Assembly: GCF_000224145.3 (NCBI RefSeq)
Contig: NC_020170.2
Span: forward strand, 1,196,300 to 1,260,299
Reading direction: 5' to 3'
DNA: 64,000 nucleotides
Source of the DNA: Ciona intestinalis
Taxonomy: Eukaryota; Chordata; Ascidiacea; Phlebobranchia; Cionidae
Below the pieces are notes generated by a model. The model had not been told where the DNA came from. It saw only the letters and a program-made list of their open reading frames with translations, and did no database searches. Positions 14,522 through 27,700 of the stretch are shown here, one piece after another (position 1 is the stretch's first letter; every line of letters starts with the position of its first letter). A program made the translations under genes and the position numbers.

Positions 14522-14683
14522 CTGATAATTTGGACAACCAATTAGTGACCACCGGGTTGGTGCAGTTGTCGTTAAGCCAAAGGACACATACACCCACAAT
14601 GGTAGCAACGACGAGCCTTGAACCCATTAGCCTATTGGGTTGAAGGCAGGCGCGCTAACCAACTGTGCTACGGCGCCAGTATT
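14522..14683 (-). mobile_element. tRNA-headed SINE, head part
   Basis: Read on the minus strand: TGGCGCCGTAGCACAGTTGG (box A-like), AATGGGTTCAAGGCTCGTCG (box B-like), CTACCATTGTGGGTGTATGT, then the GGTCACTAAT and AATTATCAG blocks shared by all copies here. The CACGAGGTGTAT tail module is missing. Confidence 0.75.
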
Positions 14684-15711
14684 TTTCTTTTTTCTTTTGT
14701 AAAAAAACGCAAAACTTAGAAGAATGAACGAGATTGAAAGATACTTTGCTTTCATTTTCTTCATTAAAGTTAGAAAACTGTACAGATATTTTGTTCTAAT
14801 AATTCTTCAGTGTACATTTGGCTATGTGGAGTAGTACTGTAGGGTAAGATGGGACATCTTTAGCACATATTATCCAAATATCCTGATCTTGCTTTTACAA
14901 ATGACGGTATATTGGAGCCGTCAGGATACGGTTTTAAAATTCGTTGAACGTTTTTTGTTTACTAACAAATAGGACGAGAAAATAGAATGAAAATGTGTTT
15001 CTTTTTCCCTCACCCTGCTATTATATAAAGCTCAGTGATTAACAATGGTTGGACTCTGCTTTTAACGTTTTGAAAAAATTTTAATCAACAGGAACAATGC
15101 CTACTGCGGTGAAAGGCAACAATGTGTGAGACAGTTACGGTTATTAATGTTGCAAACAACACAATAAGACCATAGGACTCTCTTAAGAGAGTATTATGCT
15201 AACATTGCTAAGACTAAGGTTTGTCTGTGGACGATGCAGCATATTGTCTAATGTGCATTGCATGTGTGTTTTTCCATCAGCGATAGCACCGGACTTATTA
15301 TTATTTAGTCATGGTAACATGAGTGCCGACTTAAACTCTCCCGTTTACGTAAAATAACCGCACCACCCGCCCACACGGTAGTTGCTGTTCTACGCTCTGT
15401 AAGGTTACCGGATAGAAACATAATAAAGTGTGAGATTGCCAAAGTGGTTTGACTCGAATAAATCAAAAGATAGCAACAATTAAGCATAGAAACTATAAAA
15501 CACCGGTGATATATTAATGTCAAAACTTTTTGTACATGTGACTTGTTGATCGGCAACCGCTTGATTTATTGATTTGGAAAATGACGCTATCTTGTTTTTA
15601 CCATAGAGATATTTGTGGGATAGTAAAGTAACGTTGATGTTGCATCTGTCGTCTATAAACCATGTTATAAATCAAACTTTATTATTTGGACAGTGGTATG
15701 ATAAATAAATA
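14684..15711. other. intergenic, holds one MITE and no supported gene
   Basis: Apart from the MITE at 14837-15026 and a 16-bp palindrome at about 15178-15193 (ACTCTCTTAAGAGAGT), I see no feature. The LRR gene promoter should lie in the last few hundred bases. Confidence 0.4.
14837..15026 (+). mobile_element. TAGGGTGGGG-type MITE
   Basis: GTAGGGTAAGATGGGACATC at the left, CCCTCACCCTGCTATTATA at the right, with the family interior (TTTAGCACAT, TATCCAAATATCCTGAT, TTGTTTACTAAC). Confidence 0.7.
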
Positions 15712-18700
15712 ATGAAAATAACACCGAAGGTAAGTATAGTTGTACATAGTTAGCGCATACTGATGCTATATCACCAGGATTATCATGAGTTTTTACTGTC
15801 TTTTCCAACTGACTTTAACACACAAACATTGCCCCAAACCAGTACCATAAAATGCTCTAAGTGCGTTTAATTTTCAGATTTTACTTCAGAGGGCACAGAA
15901 GCCACTTTTAAATGTTCTACATTTGGATTTAACTCATTTGGGAATTGGTAATTATTTACTTAACTGTTTTAATACTGTGTTGTATTTCTTTGGGTAAATT
16001 GTCAAGATAAGTTAAATTGCATATTCCTAAACAAGAACAAGACTAACTAACACAATTATTTACCAACATGTACACATATTTTAACTAAAACTTTTATTTT
16101 TTTGGCAAAAAAGGCTATAAACCTTTGAATTTTTCAGTATACAAGTTTTGTTGCCAATTGTTTTTAGAAGTTATTTAAGGAATATGTTATTACGCTGTCA
16201 CAGGAGCTGTAGAAGGACTTTCTTACTGCCCTAAACTTCAAAGCCTTGACCTCAGTTATAATTGTTTGGAAGAATTTGAAAATTTTGAATCATGTGTTAA
16301 CCTGTGGAAACTAAATCTTTCAAATAACAAGGTATATATATGTAATATGTATATGTGGATAATTGAAATATGATGTTATATATATATATATATATATGTC
16401 TGTGTGGATAATTGAAATATGATGGGTTTTACTAGTTCTATATAGAGTTTAATTGAAACATCTACATGATTATCATCGTTTCATTTTTGATTTAGTATAT
16501 TTTGTATATATATACAAAACCTGTTTTAAGCTTGTGAGGTGCATTTTTGTATTGTAACTCATGACAGTGTTTGTATTTTAACCAAGGAAACTTGGTTTGA
16601 AGCTCATTGCTGCTACCATTGTGGGTGTCCTTGACCAAGACACTTCACCACAATTGCTCCAACCTAGTGACTATTAATCAGTTGTTGAGATTGTCAGCCA
16701 TACAGAAAAAAAAAAAACTAAAAGCGCTTAGCCTCAAACTCAATAAATGGCACTCATAAAGTTTATTTCAAATAAGATACTTGTATTATCATTACTTGCC
16801 CACACAGGGACAACAAGTTACATTCATTCAGATAAACCAGATTAAGAAAAATGTAATAATGATTGTAGAAATGTCACTTGCTTTATCCTTGCATGGTTGA
16901 AAAGCGATAGTGGTTATAATACAGCTGTTTTGTTAGTTTGTTACACACATACCGCACTTGCTTATAATTTGGAAAACCCATTAGCGACCACAGGATTGAA
17001 GCAAGTGTTGTTAAATGTCTTGCCCAAGCACATATGCCTGCAATGGTAGCTGCAATAAGCCTTGAACCCAGTACCTCTAGATTTGAGGCAGGCACATTAA
17101 CCATTCTGCCAGGCGCCGGACAAAGGCATATCCAAGAATTTAATAAGGAGGGGGCCGCAAGTTTTTGTTAAAAAAATGAACGCGTATAAAACTTGCTTGA
17201 TAAAAACATACCCTGACTAACATAAAAATTCAGGCACATAATAGAAACACGTAAGATTGGTTTCAACTACAATAATATGACTATTTTTAAAAATAATTTT
17301 CAAAGAGGGTTTAAGGGCCCCCGTGACTCACCCTGCCCTTGTATACGCCCCTAGTGCCGGATAATGATGTTTCCCAATCGTAGACCTATTATTGTACTGA
17401 TTGTATTTTTATTTTAATTTACAACAGATCAAATGTCTTTCATCATTACCACAAATGTTTGCAATTGGAACTTTGGATTTATCAAACAATCTCTTAACTT
17501 GGAACGAACTATCTCACTTACGCAGTATACATATACTGGATCTCAAACTACATGGAAATTCTGTGCTTTCAAGTGTATGTGTATTTTATCTGTCAAGTTT
17601 ATTTAGCAAATTATATTAAAAATACGGGATTTTCGTCTAAAATATATTGAAATGTATATTATAAAAATTCAAACATACATTAGAAGGTATCAGAACTTTG
17701 TATTTATTGTATTGATTAATAGACTAGAAGTTCAAAACCTATTGTACACTACTTTAACTTTTGGTACATGAAGGTCTTTAATGCGGTACACAAGCGACTT
17801 ATTTAAGATTACTAATCAAATAAATTAACAGTAAATAAAATTAAAGCATAAATATTCTGTGTTTTTGGCACAAGGTCTCTGTTGAAAGTAAAATTGTTTT
17901 ACGAGTGGAAAAAAATAGCATAACTGTATATACTGTTTATTTCTTAGGACACCTACTACAGACTACATGTTATAGATTGTTTACCCAATGTGTGGATGTT
18001 GGATGGAAGGTTGGTAACAACAGCTGAGCGTCTTCAAGTTCATCACTTTTTTCATGACTCGGCCCTTTCACGCCATCCAGTGGTAAATAATATGAGCCGC
18101 ATTATCTTTAATACTATTTTTTCTATGTCTTACTTTGGTGTGAATTTTTACATTTGTATTATAAACAGTTTTTCCACTGTTGTGTTGCAATTATTTGTTT
18201 ACTTTTAGTGGCTGTCCATTTACAAACTGTTCATTACATCGTTTCAATACTTGGGTCTTTGCAAATTTTAAAATGATTTTGCAAGTTTTAATGATTTATG
18301 GCTTCCATTATTTTTCGGAACAGTATTTTAAGTTTACCCCTGCTTCCCCACCTGGATGTCCACCTCCACTATAAGTTTAGGGCAATAGGAGAATACTTTA
18401 TGTCCCAAATGAATCAACGTAACTTGCTTTATTCTTCGGATGGCGGGGAAACGACAGTCGTTATAAAACAGGTGTTCTGTTTCATACACTTAATGCCAGT
18501 TTACAACTTACCATGTATGATACTTTGTAGGTAAATATTTTTTTGTTCTTTTATGTATGGCTAGGTTGAAACAATTGCCATTAAGTGTCTTGCACAAGAA
18601 TGCCATACGCCCACAATAATAGCAAAGCCTAGCCTTGAACCCATTACTTCTGGGTTAGAGGCAGGGAGGTTAACCAACTGTGCCACAATGCCGCATCTTG

Positions 18701-21700
18701 TACAAATATGACTTTCCTAATTTAATTTCAGAGACGTAAATTAACCGAGAAAACGATTCTTTCCACGAAATCCAATGACGGGTCAATATATGGATGTAGA
18801 ACGTATGAATTCACTGCAAGTTTTTCTGTCAGTGAGCATCAAACTAGTGGTAAGGAAAATCAAATCCTGGTCAGTTCACATGCAATAAATTTAAGGGTTT
18901 GTAGGGAAAACATCATGTTTTTTTTAACAACATCTGAGGTGACATTGTTAAAATCTGATTACCAGAACTTTGAAACATCCATAGTTGCCAAACATAGGGA
19001 ACTTCCTTGATAAATGTGGTAAAACATCATACTTTGATTATGCTTGTTTGTTTGGGCACTGAACACCAGGGTAAAAGCTAGTATACATTTAAAAATAGGT
19101 TGTTAAAAAATATTATGTCGCCCTATGTTTTAAAAGTCTCTCCGACATGTCACCTCAATCACTCCCAAGGTTACATTGTAGGTTTGTAACTAAGTTGTAT
19201 GGATAAGAATTTAATCTTGTGGCTATTTTTGGTTGGAAGTTATGTATTTGGGATTTTGACTAGACATGTTTAAATGTACTAGGTAGCATGTTTTTATAAC
19301 TAAATCAACTAATGCACTTTATAAATAAGTGATTATAATTTCCTAATTATACATTTGTTTGATTTATTCAAATTAAGTGTATATTTGTTTAATTTATTTC
19401 AGAAACCGATAAACGAAGATTAGCATTCTTGGCCCAGCAGTTCACGAAAGATCTTTGCATTGTTAACAGAAGAATGGAAAAAGTGTTGGAACAATTGCCA
19501 GGCAATTGGCTGCATCATATAATTGTTAACAGGTTGTGAGGTGTATGGCTGTTACAATAAACCGACGAAAATAACTTTTCATAAATTTTCAGACATTCCC
19601 AAACCGAGAGGTGTAACATGTTACTTCTGCTCCTTGTTTCTTATTTGGAATTTGATTTGCCGTTTGAGTTAGTGGCTCAAACTTTATCTGTGAGCAAACT
19701 GAATCCACTGTAAGATATTAATATAAGTTACCTATCATTTTAAATATTTTTATTTTTTTTTAAATAACATTATTTTTTTGTGATGTGTTTATTTGAAATT
19801 GAACTTTTTGTATTTTTTTTTTTGGTTAAATTTTTGATGTTTTTTTGGCATTAATTTATGTAGTAAATATTTTTATTCTAGATTTAAAGTGATTTTTTTA
19901 TAAGCATGTTATGTTTTATGTACAAGATTCGGAGTAATTGTCAACAAATGCTGAAATCTTTACCATATGATCTCACCTATAAAATAATATATGCCTTTCG
20001 TTCAATGTTTATTTTTTGAAGGTTTGGAATCGATACCGATCTTTTATTCAAACTGGATTCACAATCCACAATAGAGGTTGTGAGCTTGCTTGTCAGTGCT
20101 TGCAAGCTTGATCGAGAGATTCTTCGCACAGATAAAAACAAAGGAAAGTTTGGAGGATTATACGACAAATTATATCTATGTTTGTATCACGCCGTGGCTC
20201 ATCTTATTGTTACAAAAGATAAACAAAGGAATATAAACACAAGAGGTATTTAATGTATGTTTATATAAAGTAAAGTGTGTCCTAGTGAATTTCTCATTCA
20301 TCTAGATTGTTTTTTTCGGTGTTGTAGAAAAGTGTTTAGCGCGCCTGCCTGTAACCCAGAGGTAATGGGTTCGAGGTTCGAAGTGGTCACTAATGGTTTG
20401 TCCAAATTATCAGTCATACATAAACATTGAAAAAATCCCCCAAAAAATATTCACCCACAAAGTTAAATACATGGTAACTCGTAAGCTTGCACGAGGTGTT
20501 AAACCCGTGTGATAACGACTATCGTTTTCCGGCTACGGGAGGATAAAGTAAGTTACTTTCATATTCATACTATCAACATTAATAAATTGTGTTACACTCC
20601 AATAACATATATATGTTTTATTCTACACAGCTTTTAAACAGAATCCAACAAGATCAAATTATCGCTTAGCAAGACCGCATACAGCTCCACCAAGTTATAA
20701 GTGAGAATTTTCCTATAGATTATATTTTTATGTAAGACTAAAGTATTGGTATTGGGGCAACACCCTAAATCGAACCATTCGCAGATTCCCTAGAATGCCT
20801 AATAGTAAGACGACACACACATAGAATGTAAACACTAAAATAATATTATTGGGTGTAAATAACAAGTTCGTTTTTCAAAAAAACAAATTTGTTTTAAAAA
20901 ATCTTTAATGTATTTGTATAGTCCTGTAGGGTAAGATGGGACACTTTTAGCTCATAATATCCAAATATCCTGAATGTGTTTTAAACAATTAACAACGGTC
21001 TATGGAAGTCGTGAGAATAGAGTTTTATAATTTTTTGAATGTTCTTTGTTTACTACCGAATGGGACTAAAAAATAGAATGAAACCGTGTCCCATCTTCCC
21101 TCAGTCTACTATATAATAAATAGTCTGTTCTATAAAGGTTAGGTGATGACTTACAGCAAAGTGTGCCACAGTTCCTGGGGTTGGCCAGGGTTGGCTTTTA
21201 CGCTGTCAATAAAATGTAAAAACATTACCCGAATATAACCATTAATAAAATGATAGAATATACCATTTTTGTTTTATACAGGAACAACAAGACATTGAAC
21301 AATGTTTCTAAAACTGATCACCGAGCATTGGTTGAATGGAAAACGCATCAATGCTTGCTGGCATCGGAACTTGTCCTTCTACTCAGTGTTGTTCCATCTT
21401 TCTATCATTATATTTCAGCTAATCATACTGGAATCTGTAAAGTTCTGTTCATTGCAACTGGTGATGCAAAGCTTGCTTCTCATCTCAGTCTTATTGCTGA
21501 GCAACTTGCTGTGAATGGGGTCAGTGTATTAGTTAGTGCTGCTGTGTTTGTTTGTATAATCTGGGTTATTTTTCTATAGGGTGATGTAAGCATACTGTAT
21601 AAGGAAATATGCAAAAGTGTGATGTACAGAATTGAAAGTGCTGTAAAAGGGCAAACTTCAAATCTGAGTGTAAGTATTCTCTATGTCTACGGCTGATGCT

Positions 21701-24700
21701 GTCTTTCATATTATGTTTTTAAAAACCATTCTTTTTCTGGAATAAAAATTTCAAATACTGGATTAATAACCAACGTTTTGTTTTTCATGCAGCAAAACTT
21801 GTGTTTTTTTTAAATAAAATATAAGTGTAGTTTTCGCTCGAAATGTATCAGTATACTTACAACTTCCAATGGGTGTGTCTGTGTCCTGTGCAATAGAACA
21901 TCCAAGATATACAATGAAATATGTTATAACTATGAGTTGTTCCACCATGCATGGATAAATAAGTGCTAAAATTTGAATTAAAAATAAAAATTGTTTTCCC
22001 CAAATTGCAGATACCAAAATGTGATAATTGGACTTCCCCTTTGCTTTCCCAACAATGTGAAAAAACAGAGCAAGGAAAATATATATTAAACACAGCTAAT
22101 GCATTTCCTAAACGTCCCAAATCTGCAATACTTGCTTCAGGAGAACATCTAACTTCAGGAAGAAGGTTATTGCAATTTAAAAAAGTTGTAATTAGTAGTT
22201 GATATAACATGGGTGTTCTGTTTCATACACCTCATGTACTGTAATGGGTTACCAGTAAGGAACTTTGTGCGTTGTTCTTTGATGAACTTTTTCACTTTTA
22301 TTCTGGTGCTGTAGCACAGTTGGTTAGCGTACCTGCGTCAAACCCAGAGGTGATGGGTTTAAGGCTTGTCATTGCTGCCATTGTGAGCGTATATGTGCGT
22401 GGGCAAGACATTTAACGGTATTTGCTTCAATCCAGTGGTCACTAACGAGTTGTTCAAATTATCAGCCACATAAAAAATAAAAAAATCAACAAAAAAATAA
22501 TCACCCACAAAGTAATATACTTGGTAACTCGTAAGCTGGCACGAGGTATATAAACATGTATGTGTTATAACGACTGTCCTTTTCCGGCTACGCGAGGATA
22601 AAACAAAAAAAAAACATATATATTCTATATAGTTAACTATTTGGAAATCTCATTAGTGACCACAAGATTTTGGCAGTAAACTTGAAGTGTCTTGTACTCT
22701 TGTTCAAAGACACACGCCCACAATTTATAAAGCTTGTAACTTATTATTCTTTGGTTACCATGCAAGCGCTTAAACCACTAAACCCCAGAATTTATTTATC
22801 CAAAAACTAATTTTCTCCAGTCGAATTGTATCAAGATCCAACAGCACACTTCACAGAACGACTCCTACCTTGTCCCTCGGTTCAGATGTTTTGCTTGGAG
22901 CTCAAAATCTTGCCAGGGTCATTGCTCTACCAGATCAGAATGTTGCTTTAGTTCAAATGGATGCAGTTCCAGGTAGTTTAAAAAAGTTAGATTTTGACAG
23001 GAAAGTTTGAAAAAGTTTTTCTACATTAGATTTTGACATATTCTATTTTTGTCATAGATTAAGATGTCTATGATAAATGTAAGATATCTATGTTGGACCT
23101 TAAATGTTAGAAATTCTTTAAAATGTTTGCAGCGGAAAAAAATGTTTATGACAGTAAAAATAATCCTAATATTCTTAGTTGCATCTATGCTAAGTGATTA
23201 AAACAAATCTATTATTATTTAATATATTTTGATTTTGACCATATTATCTCAATTATTTTGGGGTTTAAAATAATCTATCACTAAAAAATTGCCTTAATTT
23301 ATATTTGATGAAAAATTGTTGATTGTTTTTAGCATCAAATGGTTCAGTGGTTATCCACAGCAGTAATGCTGATGCTCATTATTCATACATTGATACTGAA
23401 AAACTTGAATATGATTTGTATGCAAGATATTGGAAACCTGTGGGTTCAGTTGGTGATAAAGTAACACTTCAAATAAAATCACCATCTACAGGTAAATGTA
23501 AAAGTTTTTGGAAATGCTTGAACAAGGGAATGACTGTTTGCTTAAAATAAATAACTTATTTATTTTCTTGCGAGTTATAACACAAGCAGCCTATTCCCTG
23601 CAACTTTATGGGTGATTGTTTTCTGGGAGCTAATTTCCTCTGTATGGCTGACAATTTGGACAACTCATTATTTTCTTGCGTTTATTTTTTTTCTTACGAG
23701 TTATAACACAAGCGTCCTATTTCTTGCAACTTAATGGGTGATTGTTTTCTGGGGGCTAATTTCCTCTGTATGGCTGACAATTTGGACAACTCATTAGTGA
23801 CCACTGGGTTAAAAAAGTACAATTAAGTGTCTTGGTCAAGGACAAATACAACATGTGTGTCTTGGTCAAGGACAAATACAACATGTCTTTAACATTTTAC
23901 TTCAAATTGAATAATTTAATTTTCAAACTAGGTGTCATCAGCGATAATCAAAAGTCAAATGTGCAATCTGGACAGAAGGAAAAGAAACCTAACGTGGAAA
24001 CGGCATTAACTCTTTACGATGAAAACAAACTTGTTGGTGAAGGTGTATATGAAGGATTGAATCTACAGAAACCTCTCTCTACTGTGTTTTGTGAAAAAAT
24101 GCAAGTTAATATTACTGACGCTATTGAGCAGTCAGGAATTCAAAATCCAGATTTAAGAAAAAAGTTTTCGTTAATACCTGGAAATGATGTTTCTACGTTT
24201 CTCACACAAACTCACGCATGTGATTCATATCGTGAGAATGAAAAAAATGGTTTAGTGAAAAACGATTCACGTGATAGGGATATGACGAAATATGAACCAC
24301 ACGATGAAAATTTGGTGAAAAATTATTCACGTGAATTGGATGGAATAAAGTTTAAACCACACGATGAAAATTTGGTGAAAAATGATTCATGTGAATTGGA
24401 TGAGTTGAAATATGAACCACATGATGAAAATTTTGTGAAAAATGATTCACGTGAAATGGAAGGGATGAAACATGAACCACACGATGAAAATTTTGTGAAA
24501 AATGATTCACGTGAATTGGATGAGTTGAAATATGAACCACAGGATTCTGTAAAAGAAATGTTAAATAATCAAGATGGCACTGAAGAAAATTCGGAACCAG
24601 ATAAAAGACAACAAGTTGTGTCCATACCTATCACTGTGTAAGTTGATTAACTTGTGTAGTAACCTATAAGTGGGCACGAGGTGTATGAAACAGGATGCTC

Positions 24701-27700
24701 GTGGTATAATGACTGTCTTTGCCCCCGTTATACAAGATTTAGTTGCATTCATCAATTAAAGTTGTTGGTCATTCAATAATTAATATTTTACGTTAGAATA
24801 GACCTAACAATGAATTATTTCCATTCGGTAAAACATACTGAGAAAATGGCTGACTTAGTTGTAGGTGCAAAATTCATAAATCATTGTTTTCAATGTTTTA
24901 AGGAATTCCGTTAATATGATTGCTTTGTATTTTTCAAAGACGCTTCTTTTTTAAATTTAATTGTAGATCCCTGCATTTTGTTAAAAATAAAACCACCAAA
25001 TCAGTTGCCTACTGAAATAAAATGACTAAGAAAAATCTTATTTAAGTAATACAGATATAATTTTAAACAAAGTTTGATTTCAGGCCCCAAACGAATGTTG
25101 AGAATGTAGCAGAAGAAGAAAGTTTGCAACCAAATATAAATAAAGTAGATTCCATTCAACATGGTGTAACACATGATGATGGTAACCTTCTTTATAGCAA
25201 CCCTCCAACCCCTACAGACCAAGGTATACTAATCATAGTATTTTTGTTCGGGGTCGTTACTAGTGATGGCCTCTCCTAACCCAAAGGTTATGGGTTCAAA
25301 GCTCGTCATTGCTACCATTGTGGGCGTATAAGTCCTTGGGCAAGACACTTAACGACAATCGCTCCAACCCAGTGGTCACTAATGGGTTGTACAAATAATA
25401 CGCCATGCAGAAAATTTTTTTTTTTTAAGTTTAATAGAAATGTGTCCCAAACATTTTAAACTCAGATTGCGATAAATGTAGTTGCATTTGCTTTAATAAA
25501 ATTAAGTTTTCTGATTTCAAAAGTCTAGCTACAGCAGTAGTATATATTGCTAATGATTATATTTTTATTTATTTTTATTTGCAATATGATTATTTTTTAT
25601 ATCTGTATTGTATTGTAATACTATCAACGAATATTTTAAAAAGTTCTAAAATGTTGTTGTATTTTTTATAGTAGGTAAACTTGAAGCTACTAAAGTCCAA
25701 CAACATTTATCACACAGACGAGCTCACAGTGCAAGAGTTCGGAAAATTCCAATATCAAAGTAAGTTAAACAATCTATATTTTTAAAATTTGTTAAGAAAA
25801 GTATCAACTTTTTTTAATATGAATCTTGTCATTTACACTTTTTTCGGGATATGTCGACTTAAACTACATGTTGCAACTGATATAAAATGGGGAGGGGGCA
25901 AAATTTCTGCAATAAACAAATGAACAGTTGTTAGCTGGCCTGCCTTTAACTCAGAGGTTACAGGTTCAAGGCTTGTCGCTGCTACCATTGTGGGCATATG
26001 TGTTCTTGGCCAACATACTTAGAGGCAGTTGCTCCAACCCAGTGGTCACTTATGGATTGTCTGTTAGCAAAAAATATATTTAAAATGGAATGTCATGTCA
26101 GTGAATCAAAAAAAACTTTTTTTTCAGTGAGGTGGCAAGAAAATCCCGACCATCAAGTGCCATGATATCACGACAAAAACAAGTCATGTTTCATGAAAAC
26201 GTTGATCACTGTGAGTTTGAATCACGACCTGGGAGTGCTTCATCATTTCAACTTCGTCGAACAGAGGCATGGAGGTCTTCTGCATCATCTGGATCAGGAT
26301 TTGGAATCGCCCCGGAAAATTCACTTCATGAGCTGATTGTGGACAAAATATCAAACAAAGGTTAGAATTTTTTAACATGATTACTTAAATACCTACCTTA
26401 TTATGTAAGAATGCATGTCCAGTGCTTACTTTATTATAAAGTAGTTGCTTTTTGTGCTAAACCAGGATTGACTCAACTCTTTTCTCTTTGGAAATTTTTT
26501 CTGAAAAAGAATAGTTGAGAAAATGTTTGAAACATTTAATATTCATTTTACCTGTAATTTAATTAAAACATTTTTTCGTGACAAATCCTGTCAATCTGGC
26601 CTTAATCTAATGCTCATGAAGTTGGACAATTCTTGTACTAAATATAAATCAGAATTAAGTTCTACGAAATATGTAACGGTCAAGAAACAAGTCCGAAAAA
26701 AGGACTTTTTTAAATACATTTTTTTTAACTAAAGAGGCATAATCTGTTGCTTAAAATATTCGGTCTCTTTACTTAAAATAAAAAACAGGTTTTCTATTTC
26801 TTTACAGTGAAGTTGGGCAAAGGAATAAAGATTCCACCACAGAGACCAACTTCTCCTGACCATCCACACATTGATATTGTTCAAATAAAACGATTAAGCA
26901 AAGAGAAATTATTGTCACCAGCATCGTATAGTATAAAGTCACCAATATCTGGTGGCCCAAAGATTAAAGGTACTTACAGTTTCACTTAAAGCAGATAAGT
27001 CTAACTGCTACAGTTCCTGAAAACGTTCTGGCTTAGACACTCGTGATGTATATGATACCAACATACATGGTTCAAATTAGACAACCATGTGATTAAACTC
27101 TTATCTTTTTTATTTATACATTCCATTCTATATGGGTTAGGCCCTACAGAAATATGCTGAAGTTGGCCCATTTTTTGTTACATTAGATAAATATGCTACA
27201 ATTGTTTTATTAAATGTCTTACTACTATATTATAATTGTTTGATGTAATAGTCAGTAGTCACACCTTTTATTTAATGTACTCGTGTTTTTACGTTAAGCA
27301 GTTATAACAACAGATATTTTATTTGTAATAACCACTTTTTGTATATTACTGCTTCTTTGCCAACACTGCAGAAATAAAAACTAAAGTTGATTTATCATTT
27401 GCAGGTAGATTACTGTCAACAAGTCGATGGCTAGCCGAAGGTCGCAATGTTCACAAAGAAAAAGAAGAAATAAAGAAATGTTTTACTTCTCCTCGTTTAC
27501 CTGGTTATCTTGTGGGTTCAAATATGTTTCCAACGAACACAGGAAGGTTAGAAATAGTTGTGATAGGAACTACTAACCGAAATTGTAACTCAACCTTTTT
27601 TCTGCCGGCCAAATATTAGGCATACAGTAGTGACAAATCTACTAGCTTACGATATAAAAAACATATACAATAAGAGGCAAAAAGCTTTGTGAACTAATGT

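Noticed and set aside
16378-16398. TA dinucleotide run in an LRR-gene intron
   Set aside because: Ordinary microsatellite.
24352-24540. Minus-strand ORF rich in His
   Set aside because: Antisense of the 20-residue repeat of the LRR protein.
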